From Rummeliibacillus pycnus_B (lineage in GTDB: Bacteria; Bacillota; Bacilli; Bacillales_A; Planococcaceae), in NCBI RefSeq assembly GCF_050459865.1, contig NZ_JBCMNM010000047.1, positions 1 through 64,000 on the forward strand: a stretch of DNA of 64,000 bases, written 5' to 3'. Position 1 is the first letter of the stretch. Each line of letters opens with the position of its first letter. Under the pieces are notes generated by a model. It did no database searches. It was not told the origin of the DNA and was given only the letters and a program-made list of their open reading frames with translations. Position numbers and translations under genes: made by a program. This document shows positions 7,581 to 16,247 of the stretch, in pieces.

Positions 7581-8378
7581 TTAACTACGTAAATATACTA
7601 ATACAACTACCATCACAACAATGGAAAAAACCGCTACCGTATCGCCAATACTCCATTTTAACTGACGATAGCGTGTTCTTCCTTCTCCACCACGATAGCC
7701 ACGTACTTCCATTGCTGTTGCTAAATCTTCTGCTCGTTTAAATGCACTCACAAATAAAGGAACTAATAATGGAACAACTGCCTTTATCCGCTCTTTAATT
7801 GGACCTGTTGTGATATCTGAGCCTCTTGCCATTTGTGCCTTCATAATCTTGTCTGTTTCATCCATTAATGTCGGTATAAAACGTAATGAAATGGACATCA
7901 TTAATGCCAATTCATGTACAGGTAGTTTTAATCTTTTTAATGGATTTAACAGTACTTCCAACCCATCAGTAATTGAAATTGGAGAGGTTGTTAATGTTAA
8001 AATCGATGTCACGAATACTAATACTAAGAAACGAATCGAAATATAGATCCCTTGTCTAAGTCCTTCTTCATAAATATGGATAAACTTCCATTGAAAAATC
8101 AGTGGACCTTCTTTTGTAAAGAATATATGCAATAAAAATGTAAAAATCATTAAGATCAGTACTGGCTTTAATCCATTAATCAAAAAGTACATTTTAATAC
8201 GTGACATGAATATGATTAGTAGTGTAAACACTAACAGTGCAATATATGTAGGCGTATTATTTGCCAAAAAGACAACAATGATAAACGCAAATACAAATAT
8301 TAACTTAGAACGTGGATCCAATCTATGAACAAATGAATCCCCTGGTATAAAACGACCGAAAATCATTTTTTCCATCAT
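7581..8378 (-). CDS. ecfT: Energy-coupling factor transporter transmembrane protein EcfT
   Basis: 265 aa with five to six membrane helices and the cytoplasmic coupling motifs ARGSD and AMEVRGYRGGEGRTRY (two Ala-Arg-Gly-type signatures) that lock onto the ATPases. EcfT couples ATP hydrolysis to whichever vitamin-binding S component is docked. Its start overlaps the ecfA2 stop by 4 nt, so the two are translationally coupled. No S-component gene is in the window, as expected for group II ECF modules. Confidence 0.95.
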   Translation of the reverse strand: MMEKMIFGRFIPGDSFVHRLDPRSKLIFVFAFIIVVFLANNTPTYIALLVFTLLIIFMSRIKMYFLINGLKPVLILMIFTFLLHIFFTKEGPLIFQWKFIHIYEEGLRQGIYISIRFLVLVFVTSILTLTTSPISITDGLEVLLNPLKRLKLPVHELALMMSISLRFIPTLMDETDKIMKAQMARGSDITTGPIKERIKAVVPLLVPLFVSAFKRAEDLATAMEVRGYRGGEGRTRYRQLKWSIGDTVAVFSIVVMVVVLVYLRS

Positions 8379-9247
8379 TGATGATCACGCTCCTCTCGTA
8401 ACTCTTGCGCAATCACCTTTGCCAACTCTTCTTCAGTTAAACAAATCTTTGAAAACTTACGACCTATTTTCTGTTCAAGTTGATGTTGAAAATGAACAAT
8501 ATGAGGGGCTTCCAAACGATAACTAGCTAATTGATCAGTATCACTAAAAATTTCTTGTGGTGTACCCGTTAGAACACATTGTCCCTCATGCATAATCGCT
8601 ATTCGATCTGCATAACGTGCTGCATCCTCCATACTATGCGTTACTAGGATAGTCGTTAAATGACGTTCTTTGTGTAACTGATAAAACAAATCCATAATTT
8701 CCTTACGACCTCTAGGATCCAGCCCTGCAGTTGGTTCATCTAGAACGATTACTTCAGGTTCCATTGCTAATACACCAGCAATAGCTACTCGACGCATTTG
8801 ACCACCTGACAAGTCAAAAGGTGATTTCTCTAATACTGTTTCAGGTAGTCCTACTAACTTCGTTAATGCATGAGCACGTTCGATGGATTCTTCCTCTGAC
8901 ACGCCAAAATTCATCGGACCAAAGATAATGTCTTTTAATACGGTTTCTTCGAATAATTGGTGTTCAGGGAACTGAAAGACGATACCCACTTTTTGACGCA
9001 CAGGGCGTAAATCCTTTTCTTTTTTGCCTGCAGTTATCGTTTTATCACCGATACGAACTGCTCCCTCTGTTGGCTTTAATAATGCATTTAGATGTTGTAG
9101 TATTGTTGATTTTCCTGAACCAGTATGTCCGATGATGGCTTGATAACTACCTGAAGGAATAGCTAAATCTACATCAAATAACGCTCTTTTTTCAAAGGGC
9201 GTACCAGGTGCATAAGCAAAGCTTACTTTTTGAAGTTCGATTTCCAT
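8375..9247 (-). CDS. ecfA2: Energy-coupling factor transporter ATPase EcfA2
   Basis: 290 aa ABC ATPase. Walker A GHTGSGKST, Q-loop VFQFPEHQLF, signature LSGGQMRRVAIAG, Walker B VIVLDEPTAGLDP and H-loop VTHSMEDA are all intact. The MRRV variant of the signature is typical of the second EcfA. It overlaps ecfA1 by 25 nt at its start and ecfT at its end. With EcfA1 it forms the ATPase dimer of the ECF vitamin importer. Confidence 0.95.
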   Translation of the reverse strand: MEIELQKVSFAYAPGTPFEKRALFDVDLAIPSGSYQAIIGHTGSGKSTILQHLNALLKPTEGAVRIGDKTITAGKKEKDLRPVRQKVGIVFQFPEHQLFEETVLKDIIFGPMNFGVSEEESIERAHALTKLVGLPETVLEKSPFDLSGGQMRRVAIAGVLAMEPEVIVLDEPTAGLDPRGRKEIMDLFYQLHKERHLTTILVTHSMEDAARYADRIAIMHEGQCVLTGTPQEIFSDTDQLASYRLEAPHIVHFQHQLEQKIGRKFSKICLTEEELAKVIAQELREERDHQ

Positions 9248-10068
9248 ACATCATTCACCAACTCTTCTTCTGTCATGTGTTCTCCTAGAAGTTGTACACC
9301 TTCTGCCTGCAAAAGCCTTGTAAGCTTCATCGCAAATGGCAAATCCAAACCAAGTTCAACTAATTGATCTCCTAAAGCAAAAATTTCAGAGGGAGTTCCT
9401 TCAGCAAACTTTTTCCCGCCATTCATAAACAATAAGCGATCAGCCATAATCGCTTCTTCTAAATCATGTGTAATAGATAACACCGTTAACCCCGTTTTCT
9501 CACGTAAAGCACGTACAATTGATAGTACTTCTTGACGTCCTTGTGGATCAAGCATGGATGTTGCTTCATCTAAAATAAGTAAGCGTGGTTGTAGTGCAAG
9601 TGCTCCAGCTATAGCAACACGTTGCTTCTGTCCACCTGATAGATGCTGTGGCTCATGATTTAAAAAGCTATCCATTTTTACTTGGTGTAAAGCCTCATGA
9701 ACACGCTTGAACATTTCCTCATATGGTACACCATTATTTTCTAAAGCAAATGCTACATCATCTTGCACTGTAGCTCCTACAAATTGGTTATCTGGATTTT
9801 GGAAAACCATTCCGATTTGAGAACGTGCTTCCCATAAATTTTCTTCGTTTAATGTTTGCCCCATAACTTGTACAGTTCCCTTTTGAGGAAAGAGTAAACC
9901 GTTAATAAGACGAGCAATAGTTGATTTACCTGAACCATTGTGGCCAACAATTGCTATCCATTCGCCCTCTTCTACCTTAAAAGAAACATCTTCCACTGCA
10001 TTTTTTACAGTGGGTTCGTCAGGTGCATATGTGAATGTCACATTATTTAGTGATAAGATTTCATGCAT
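9223..10068 (-). CDS. ecfA1: Energy-coupling factor transporter ATPase EcfA1
   Basis: 281 aa ABC ATPase with Walker A GHNGSGKST, Q-loop VFQNPDNQFVGA, signature LSGGQKQRVAIAG, Walker B LLILDEATSMLDP and H-loop ITHDLEEA. The Q-loop form NPDNQF is diagnostic for ECF ATPases. First gene of the ecf block; ribosome site GAGAGGAG is 8 nt before the ATG. Between it and rplQ lie 390 bp of terminators and a structured element, so it probably has its own promoter, which I could not place with confidence. Confidence 0.95.
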   Translation of the reverse strand: MHEILSLNNVTFTYAPDEPTVKNAVEDVSFKVEEGEWIAIVGHNGSGKSTIARLINGLLFPQKGTVQVMGQTLNEENLWEARSQIGMVFQNPDNQFVGATVQDDVAFALENNGVPYEEMFKRVHEALHQVKMDSFLNHEPQHLSGGQKQRVAIAGALALQPRLLILDEATSMLDPQGRQEVLSIVRALREKTGLTVLSITHDLEEAIMADRLLFMNGGKKFAEGTPSEIFALGDQLVELGLDLPFAMKLTRLLQAEGVQLLGEHMTEEELVNDVWKSNFKK

Positions 10069-10171
10069 GTGTTAAGCTCCTCTCGCTAGACTACTCTATA
10101 CTCTGCTCTTCTATAACTTACACTGTTTTATGTATGATTACTAGCTGGAAATAGTTTTTATTATAAAAATA

Positions 10172-10198
10172 CGACTTTGTCCATTATGACAAAAGTCG
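10172..10198. repeat. Inverted repeat upstream of ecfA1
   Basis: CGACTTTGTC and GACAAAAGTCG form a near-perfect 10-bp palindrome (one extra A) around a 6-nt centre. It lies about 105 bp before ecfA1 and is followed on the minus strand by TATTTTTAT. It could be a weak third terminator or an operator; a TGGACA on the minus strand overlaps it but no good -10 follows at 17 bp. Confidence 0.4.
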
Positions 10199-10223
10199 AA
10201 TTTATAAAAACCTATAAAAATGA

Positions 10224-10316
10224 AATAAAAAAGCGCGCACCCCATTCAGAGAAATGCGCATAGTTGGATATCTCCCGTTTAGAGGTTGCTCAGGCCTCAA
10301 ACGTGAATGGGGTGCG
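10224..10316 (-). terminator. Multibranched terminator-like RNA element between rplQ and ecfA1
   Basis: On the minus strand a perfect 13-bp closing stem (10304-10316 with 10236-10248) ends in GCGC then TTTTTT. It encloses a 55-nt loop holding a second strong hairpin at 10276-10303 (CGTTTGAGG pairing with CCTCTAAACG) and a weaker GAGA/TCTC arm. A further short hairpin (GACG/CGTC) lies just upstream at about 10330-10345. This is more elaborate than a simple terminator. It may be a structured leader or 3' element; a described L17 downstream element occurs after rplQ in some Firmicutes, but I cannot confirm a match. Confidence 0.6.
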
Positions 10317-10397
10317 TAGAGCTAAACGAGACGGCAATTACGTCCGCTCATCATAACACTCAGCTTTTAAATTTGTCGTATAAATCATCGTTTTTTT

Positions 10398-10446
10398 GAA
10401 AAAAAGAGGGTGTAAGTTCAAATTGTTGTGAACAAGTACACCCTCC
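10398..10446 (-). terminator. Terminator of the alpha operon (after rplQ)
   Basis: On the minus strand GAGGGTGTACTTGTTCA pairs with TGAACTTACACCCTC (one small internal mismatch), followed by TTTTTTTC. It starts 16 nt past the rplQ stop and closes the S10-spc-alpha supercluster. Confidence 0.9.
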
Positions 10447-10461
10447 CCCGCATCGTTATAA

Positions 10462-10842
10462 TTAAACTAATTCAATTACAACTACAGGCGCACCGTCACC
10501 ACGGCGAGGTCCCATTTTCATAATGCGAGTATAACCGCCTTGACGGTCAGCGTAGCGTGGTGCTACATCATCAAACAATTTTTGAAGTGCAAAAACTGTT
10601 GTTTCATTACCTTCAGCATCAGTTGAAGTTGCTACTTCACGACGGATAAATGCTGCAGCTTGACGACGTGCGTGTAAGTCACCGCGTTTACCTAGAGTAA
10701 TCATTTTTTCAACTACTGAGCGTAATTCTTTCGCACGAGTTTCTGTTGTTTCAATGCGTTCGTTAATGATTAAGTCTGTTGCTAAATCACGTAACATTGC
10801 TTTACGTTGAGAACTAGTACGTCCAAGTTTTCTGTAACCCAT
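10462..10842 (-). CDS. rplQ: 50S ribosomal protein L17
   Basis: 126 aa, slightly longer than the 120 aa of B. subtilis because of an insertion around DAEGNETTV. It has the signature MGYRKLGRTSSQRKAMLRDL and ends GDGAPVVVIELV. Last gene of the alpha operon, 51 nt after rpoA, followed by a strong terminator. Confidence 0.98.
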   Translation of the reverse strand: MGYRKLGRTSSQRKAMLRDLATDLIINERIETTETRAKELRSVVEKMITLGKRGDLHARRQAAAFIRREVATSTDAEGNETTVFALQKLFDDVAPRYADRQGGYTRIMKMGPRRGDGAPVVVIELV

Positions 10843-10893
10843 GGATGTTTCCCTCCTTCGTTCAATTACTGATCTTACATATTTTAAAGTCGC

Positions 10894-11838
10894 TTAGTCT
10901 TCTTCTCGTAACCCTAAACCAAGCTCTTCTAACTTCGCTTTTACTTCTTCTAATGATTTACGTCCTAAATTACGTACTTTCATCATATCGTCTTCAGACT
11001 TGTTAGCAAGTTCAAGAACAGTATTGATACCTGCACGTTTTAGGCAGTTGTAAGAACGAACAGAAAGATCTAGTTCTTCGATAGTCATCTCTAAAACTTT
11101 TTCTTTTTGATCTTCTTCTTTTTCAACCATGATTTCAGCAGTTTTTGCCTCATCAGTTAAACCAACGAAGATATTTAAGTGCTCGGTTAAAATCTTAGCT
11201 CCGAGCGAAATCGCCTCTTTTGGACCGATGCTGCCATCTGTCCACACATCAAGTGAAAGTTTATCGTAGTCGGAAGATTGGCCAACACGAGTTCCTTCAA
11301 CTGTGTAGTTGACGCGTGAAACTGGAGTGTAAATAGAGTCGATCGGGATCACGCCGATAGGAAGATCCTCACGTTTGTTTTGATCAGCTGGAGTGTATCC
11401 ACGTCCACGTTGCGCATACATACGCATACGAAGATGACCATTTTTAGCAACATTTGCAATGTATAGATCTGGGTTTAATACTTCTACGTCACTGTCATGC
11501 GTAATATCCGCAGCAGTTACAACCCCGTCACCTTTAAAATCAATTTCAATGACTTTTTCTTCATCAGAATAGATTTTTAAAGCTAGCTTTTTAATGTTCA
11601 AAATAATTGAAGCAACATCTTCTACAACGCCTTCAATAGTAGAGAATTCGTGTAGTACGCCGTCAATTTGGATTGAGGTTACAGCAGCTCCTGGTAAAGA
11701 AGACAGAAGGATACGACGTAGTGAATTACCCAAAGTAGTGCCATACCCACGTTCAAGTGGTTCTACAACAAACTTGCCGTATTTTAAATCATCACTGATC
11801 TCAACGGTTTCAATCTTTGGTTTTTCAATTTCGATCAT
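10894..11838 (-). CDS. rpoA: DNA-directed RNA polymerase subunit alpha
   Basis: 314 aa, normal for the subunit. N-terminal dimerisation domain (about 1-228, with ERGYGTTLGNSLRRILLSSL) and a C-terminal domain (about 245-310, LDLSVRSYNCLKRAGI and VRNLGRKSLEEV) that contacts UP elements and activators. Sits between rpsK and rplQ. A 133-bp gap upstream carries a candidate internal promoter. Confidence 0.98.
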   Translation of the reverse strand: MIEIEKPKIETVEISDDLKYGKFVVEPLERGYGTTLGNSLRRILLSSLPGAAVTSIQIDGVLHEFSTIEGVVEDVASIILNIKKLALKIYSDEEKVIEIDFKGDGVVTAADITHDSDVEVLNPDLYIANVAKNGHLRMRMYAQRGRGYTPADQNKREDLPIGVIPIDSIYTPVSRVNYTVEGTRVGQSSDYDKLSLDVWTDGSIGPKEAISLGAKILTEHLNIFVGLTDEAKTAEIMVEKEEDQKEKVLEMTIEELDLSVRSYNCLKRAGINTVLELANKSEDDMMKVRNLGRKSLEEVKAKLEELGLGLREED

Positions 11839-11872
11839 TCAATTTACCCTCCTTCAAAACATCGAATATATG

Positions 11873-11901
11873 GTATTATTTCCATTTAAATCGAATGTCA
11901 A
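11873..11901 (-). promoter_or_regulatory. Candidate internal promoter before rpoA
   Basis: On the minus strand a consensus -35 TTGACA (11896-11901), 17 bp and TAATAC (11873-11878). It lies in the 133-bp rpsK-rpoA gap, about 35 bp before the rpoA start. The -10 is poor, so this is tentative. Confidence 0.4.
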
Positions 11902-11971
11902 TCAATCATTCAAATAATATATTCCATTTGTGTATAAAAAGTGTACTCAATAAAAACAAGAGTTGCAACTA

Positions 11972-12361
<390 letters not shown>

Positions 12362-12387
12362 GTTAAGAAGAAACCTCCTTTACTTAA

Positions 12388-12753
12388 TTATTTTTTCTTG
12401 TTAGCTACAGTTTTACGTGGACCTTTACGCGTACGCGCATTGTTTTTAGTATTTTGTCCGCGAACTGGTAAGCCACGACGGTGACGGATACCGCGGAATG
12501 AACCGATTTCCATTAGACGTTTGATGTTAAGTGAAGTTTCGCGACGTAAGTCACCTTCAACTTTGTATTTATCTAATTGTTCACGGATTTTGTTTAGTTC
12601 GTCCTCAGTTAAGTCACGAACTCGAGTTTCTTCTGAAACACCAGCGTCAGCAAGAACTTTCTTAGCTGTAGTGTTACCGATACCGAAAATGTATGTTAAT
12701 GAAATTACAACGCGTTTTTCGCGTGGAATGTCAACACCAGCAATACGTGCCAT
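12388..12753 (-). CDS. rpsM: 30S ribosomal protein S13
   Basis: 121 aa, the standard length, starting MARIAGVDIPREKRVVISL and ending in the basic tail NARTRKGPRKTVANKKK that touches P-site tRNA. The SFRGIRHRRGLPVRGQNT block is diagnostic. Lies 24 nt after rpmJ. Confidence 0.98.
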   Translation of the reverse strand: MARIAGVDIPREKRVVISLTYIFGIGNTTAKKVLADAGVSEETRVRDLTEDELNKIREQLDKYKVEGDLRRETSLNIKRLMEIGSFRGIRHRRGLPVRGQNTKNNARTRKGPRKTVANKKK

Positions 12754-12777
12754 GTACGATGTGCACCTCCTTGGAAA

Positions 12778-12891
12778 TTATCCTTGTTTTTGTTTGTGTT
12801 TAGGATTTTCACAGATTACCATTACTTTACCGCGTCGGCGAATAACTTTACATTTTTCGCAGATCGGTTTCACAGATGGTCTCACTTTCAT
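12778..12891 (-). CDS. rpmJ: 50S ribosomal protein L36
   Basis: A 37-aa protein, shorter than usual gene-calling cut-offs. It starts [19 protein letters not shown] and ends NPKHKQKQG. Zinc-ribbon ligands C11, C14, C27 and H33 are all present, so this is the zinc-binding (C+) form. It sits 37 nt after infA with an AGGAGG site, as in all Bacillales. Confidence 0.97.
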
Positions 12892-12928
12892 CTAACCTAA
12901 CCTCCTTAGTGGTCCGGAGCGCAAAAGA

Positions 12929-13147
12929 TTATTTAAAACGGTATGTGATACGACCGCGAGTTAAGTCATATGGAGATAACTCAATTGTTACTTTATCTCC
13001 CGGTAAGATGCGAATAAAGTGCATACGAATTTTGCCTGAAACGTGAGCAAGAACTGTATGACCATTTTCTAATTCTACCTTAAACATCGCGTTTGGCAAA
13101 GTTTCAACAACTGTGCCTTCGATTTCAATTACATCGTCTTTCGCCAT
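12929..13147 (-). CDS. infA: Translation initiation factor IF-1
   Basis: 72 aa, complete, MAKDDVIEIEGTVVETL to RGRITYRFK, a single OB-fold (S1-like) domain. IF-1 blocks the ribosomal A site during initiation. The ribosome site GGGAGACAGG is directly upstream. In B. subtilis map and a KOW-domain gene precede infA; here the gene directly abuts the relic of map. Confidence 0.98.
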   Translation of the reverse strand: MAKDDVIEIEGTVVETLPNAMFKVELENGHTVLAHVSGKIRMHFIRILPGDKVTIELSPYDLTRGRITYRFK

Positions 13148-13154
13148 CGACCCT

Positions 13155-13572
13155 GTCTCCCTTCTATATGCAATTCAGGAACTATCGTCAAATTCACTAG
13201 GAATTTGCTAAAAGTTTTGCTGCTTGTCTCAACATATGTTTGGATTGTATGAGAGATGTTCGAAAGACGCTCTTCAGGCTTCGCTTCTCGAACCAAGATT
13301 TATGTGCCAGGTAATACTTGTATCTCACACGCTCCCCGGCTACCCTGGATGAGATCCTGCATACCCGTTTACACAGATACTTTTCCACGAAACCCATTAT
13401 ACCTTTTCAGAATAGAGAATGCATCAAGGATAAATGGTATCCTACAAAAGATACAAGCTATTCATCAGTGTATAGACCGGGTACAATATGCTTTTGCAGC
13501 TCTCGAAAATAACTTTCCGTTTTGCTACCGCATACTCCCGCGGTTGCAGATATCTGCGCCCTTCATCGGGTA
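13155..13572 (-). pseudogene. map: Decayed methionine aminopeptidase gene (map)
   Basis: No intact reading frame spans this gap, but blocks of type I methionine aminopeptidase survive in order on the minus strand. RELQKHIVPG at 13476-13505 resembles the usual ELxKHIxPG. It is soon followed by an in-frame stop, then KGIMGF (family KGYNGF) after another stop, LIQGSRG and GERVR fragments (family LIHGIPGERV). Finally EAKPEERLSNISHTIQTYVE at 13228-13287 lies in a different frame and is nearly perfect for the family. The metal-ligand middle (about 80 codons) is deleted: 418 bp remain of about 750. Position between adk and infA is the standard map position. Whether another map exists elsewhere cannot be seen here. 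Confidence 0.85.
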
Positions 13573-14226
13573 TTAGCTGCGGTTGCCTTTTAATAGAGCA
13601 TCAACATCAGCAAATACATCATTGATATCTTGCTGACCATTAATGTTAGTTAAAACATTTTTCTTGTTGTAAAAATCAAGTAATGGTTGAGATTGCTTAA
13701 TATTTACTTCCAGACGGTTAGTTACCGTTTCCGGATTATCGTCTGCTCTTTGATAAAGTTCTCCTCCATCTTTATCGCATTTTCCTTCCTCTTTTGGAGG
13801 ATTGAAAACTAAATGATAAGAAGAGCCACATACTTTACAGATACGACGACCTGTTAGACGTTTAATCAATTCTTCTTGTTCTACTTCAATGTTCACAACA
13901 TGTTCTACCATTTTACCAAGGTCAGAAAGAATTCCATCTAACGCTTCAGCTTGAGTAGTAGTTCGTGGGAATCCATCTAATAGGAAGCCTTGATCACAAT
14001 CAGGTTGGCTTAAACGTTCACGAACGATTCCAATCGTTACTTCATCGGGTACTAATGCACCTTTATCCATAAACGATTTTGCTTTAAGCCCTAATTCCGT
14101 ACCATTATTAATAGCTGCACGGAACATATCGCCTGTAGAAATATGAGGGATGTCGTACTTCTCAACAATTTTGTCTGCTTGAGTACCTTTACCAGCACCA
14201 GGCAAACCCATTAAAACGATATTCAT
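13573..14226 (-). CDS. adk: Adenylate kinase
   Basis: 217 aa from ATG 14226, exactly the B. subtilis length. P-loop GLPGAGKGTQ at residues 7-16, and a LID domain with a zinc site: CxxC at CKVCG and a later CDKD, giving the Cys3-Asp set of Gram-positive long-form kinases. Balances AMP, ADP and ATP. An 18-codon upstream extension to 14280 is rejected because it overlaps the secY-adk spacer and has no ribosome site. It follows secY as usual in the spc operon. Confidence 0.97.
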   Translation of the reverse strand: MNIVLMGLPGAGKGTQADKIVEKYDIPHISTGDMFRAAINNGTELGLKAKSFMDKGALVPDEVTIGIVRERLSQPDCDQGFLLDGFPRTTTQAEALDGILSDLGKMVEHVVNIEVEQEELIKRLTGRRICKVCGSSYHLVFNPPKEEGKCDKDGGELYQRADDNPETVTNRLEVNIKQSQPLLDFYNKKNVLTNINGQQDINDVFADVDALLKGNRS

Positions 14227-14291
14227 ACGGAGTGCCCCCAATATTAGTATGAAGGTTTTTAGGAACGAATAACGTTCCAAAAAACCAACCT

Positions 14292-15578
14292 TTATTTCAT
14301 GAAACCTTTATAGTGTCGTTTTACAAGTTGTGATTCTAATTGTTTCATCGTTTCTAGTGCAACACTAACTACGATTAGCAAACTAGTACCGCCAATTTGT
14401 GCAGATGATGGAAGATTTGCAATATTGATAAACAAGATTGGTAGAACTGCCACTACTGACAAGAAAATTGACCCTACAAATGTTAAGCGATATAAGACAG
14501 TTGTTAAATAATCTTGAGTGCTTTTACCTGGGCGAATGCCTGGAATATATGCACCTTGTTTTTTCAAATTATCTGCAACTTTTTCTGGATTTACTTGAAC
14601 AAACGCATAGAAATACGCAAACGCTATAATTAACGCAACGTATAAGATCATCCCAATCGGTTGAGAATAATCAAACGTTCTTTCAATAAATCGTGTAACT
14701 TTATTATCTTCAAAGAAAGTAGCAATCGTTCTTGGTGTAACAAGGAATGCTACAGCAAAGATTACTGGAATAACCCCGGCAGAGTTAACTTTCAATGGGA
14801 GATGAGATTGTTGTGCCCCACGTTGAGCACCAGAGCCTTTTGCATATTGAATTGGAATTTTACGATTCGCTTGTTGAACATAAATTACTCCAACTACAAT
14901 GGCAATAGCCGCTAATACAATTACGACAAGCGTAATAATGTTGATGAACAATTGATCACCAGCATTTTCAAACTGTTGAGCATAAATTTGGTTCACTGTA
15001 TTTGGTAATGCAGCTACGATCCCAGCGAAGATGATAATGGATATACCATTTCCAACACCTTTTTCTGTAATCTGTTCGCCTAGCCATAATAAGAATGCTG
15101 TACCAGCAGTTAACACGATTGCAATTGTTAAGTAAGTCAATACTCCCTCTTCTCTAATCAATGAACCGCCGTACATACGGTTAAAACCGTAAGACATAGC
15201 GATTGATTGAATAAAGGCAAGAATAATTGCAAAGTATCGTGTAAATTGGGAAATTTTACGTCGACCAACTTCACCTTGTTTTGACCACTCAGTGAACTTC
15301 TTCACAACATCCATTTGTAACAGTTGAACAATAATTGACGCCGTAATGTAAGGCATTATCCCCATAGCAAAAATAGAGAAGTTCTTAAGAGCTCCACCGC
15401 CAAAAGTATTCAAGAAACCAACCAAACTATATTGATCAGTTTGTTGTAATACTTCAGCATCTACATTTGGTACTGGAACGAATGATCCTATACGGAAAAC
15501 CACCAACATCAAAAGGGTGAAAATGATTTTATTTCTAATATCTCTCACGCGCATAAAGTTAGAGATTGTTCGAAACAT
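14292..15578 (-). CDS. secY: Protein translocase channel subunit SecY
   Basis: 428 aa with ten transmembrane helices. Signature regions: MFRTISNFMRVRDIRNKI, the plug-side FGGGALKNFSIFAMGIMPYI, and EQITEKGVGNGISIIIFAGI. Forms the SecYEG pore; secE is at 41.6 kb in this window. Start codon overlaps the rplO stop (TAATG), indicating coupling. Confidence 0.98.
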   Translation of the reverse strand: MFRTISNFMRVRDIRNKIIFTLLMLVVFRIGSFVPVPNVDAEVLQQTDQYSLVGFLNTFGGGALKNFSIFAMGIMPYITASIIVQLLQMDVVKKFTEWSKQGEVGRRKISQFTRYFAIILAFIQSIAMSYGFNRMYGGSLIREEGVLTYLTIAIVLTAGTAFLLWLGEQITEKGVGNGISIIIFAGIVAALPNTVNQIYAQQFENAGDQLFINIITLVVIVLAAIAIVVGVIYVQQANRKIPIQYAKGSGAQRGAQQSHLPLKVNSAGVIPVIFAVAFLVTPRTIATFFEDNKVTRFIERTFDYSQPIGMILYVALIIAFAYFYAFVQVNPEKVADNLKKQGAYIPGIRPGKSTQDYLTTVLYRLTFVGSIFLSVVAVLPILFINIANLPSSAQIGGTSLLIVVSVALETMKQLESQLVKRHYKGFMK

Positions 15579-16018
15579 TAAATCACCTCAATGTTTCCGC
15601 CGGCATTTTCAATTGCTGCTTTTGCAGACTCAGAAAATTTGTGAGCTTTTACAGTAAGCTTTTTATCAAGAGAACCGTTACCTAAAACTTTGATTCCTGA
15701 TTTTTCTTTACCCACAACGCCAGTTTCAACAAGTAAAGCTGGTGTAACTTCTGTGCCTTCTTCAAAACGATTTAACGCATCAAGATTTACGATAGCGTAT
15801 TCTTTGCGGTTAATGTTAGTGAATCCACGTTTTGGTAAACGACGGAAAAGCGGGTTTTGACCACCTTCAAATCCAGGGCGTACTCCGCCGCCTGAACGTG
15901 AATTTTGACCTTTGTGACCTCTACCAGAAGTTTTACCGTTACCAGTCGCAATACCACGACCAACACGGTTACGTTCTTTACGTGAACCAGCAGCTGGTTC
16001 TAACTCATGAAGTTTCAT
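15578..16018 (-). CDS. rplO: 50S ribosomal protein L15
   Basis: 146 aa, starting MKLHELEPAAGSRKERNRVG with the Gly/Arg-rich extension GRGHKGQNSRSGGGVRPGFE that penetrates 23S rRNA, then the globular C-terminal domain ending GGNIEVI. Between rpmD and secY; stop overlaps the secY start. Confidence 0.98.
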   Translation of the reverse strand: MKLHELEPAAGSRKERNRVGRGIATGNGKTSGRGHKGQNSRSGGGVRPGFEGGQNPLFRRLPKRGFTNINRKEYAIVNLDALNRFEEGTEVTPALLVETGVVGKEKSGIKVLGNGSLDKKLTVKAHKFSESAKAAIENAGGNIEVI

Positions 16019-16050
16019 TAGATGGCACCTCCTTGTTATTAAATTTAAAA

Positions 16051-16233
16051 TTATTTTTCAGTAACTGTTACTAAATGAGCAACTTTAGTGATCGCACCGC
16101 GAATAGCTACGTTGTCGGCATGTTCAACAGTTTGATGCATTTTACGTAAACCTAATGCTTCAATAGTTTTACGTTGTGCTGGTTTAGCACCAATAATACT
16201 TTTAGTGAGGGTAATTTCTAATTTATTAGCCAT
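16051..16233 (-). CDS. rpmD: 50S ribosomal protein L30
   Basis: 60 aa, MANKLEITLTKSIIGAKPAQ to VAHLVTVTEK, the compact bacterial L30. Fourteen nucleotides after rpsE with a strong GGGAGG site. Confidence 0.97.
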   Translation of the reverse strand: MANKLEITLTKSIIGAKPAQRKTIEALGLRKMHQTVEHADNVAIRGAITKVAHLVTVTEK

Positions 16234-16247
16234 TTTGTTTCCCTCCC

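Noticed and set aside
13163..13191. TTGACG-17-TATAGA on the minus strand in front of infA
   Set aside because: A start here would fall about at the infA ribosome site, removing it; the match is probably chance inside the map relic.
13197..13397. Open 66-codon minus-strand frame between adk and infA
   Set aside because: It contains only a part of the map relic (GERVR region) and no ribosome site; not an independent gene and not the missing KOW protein.
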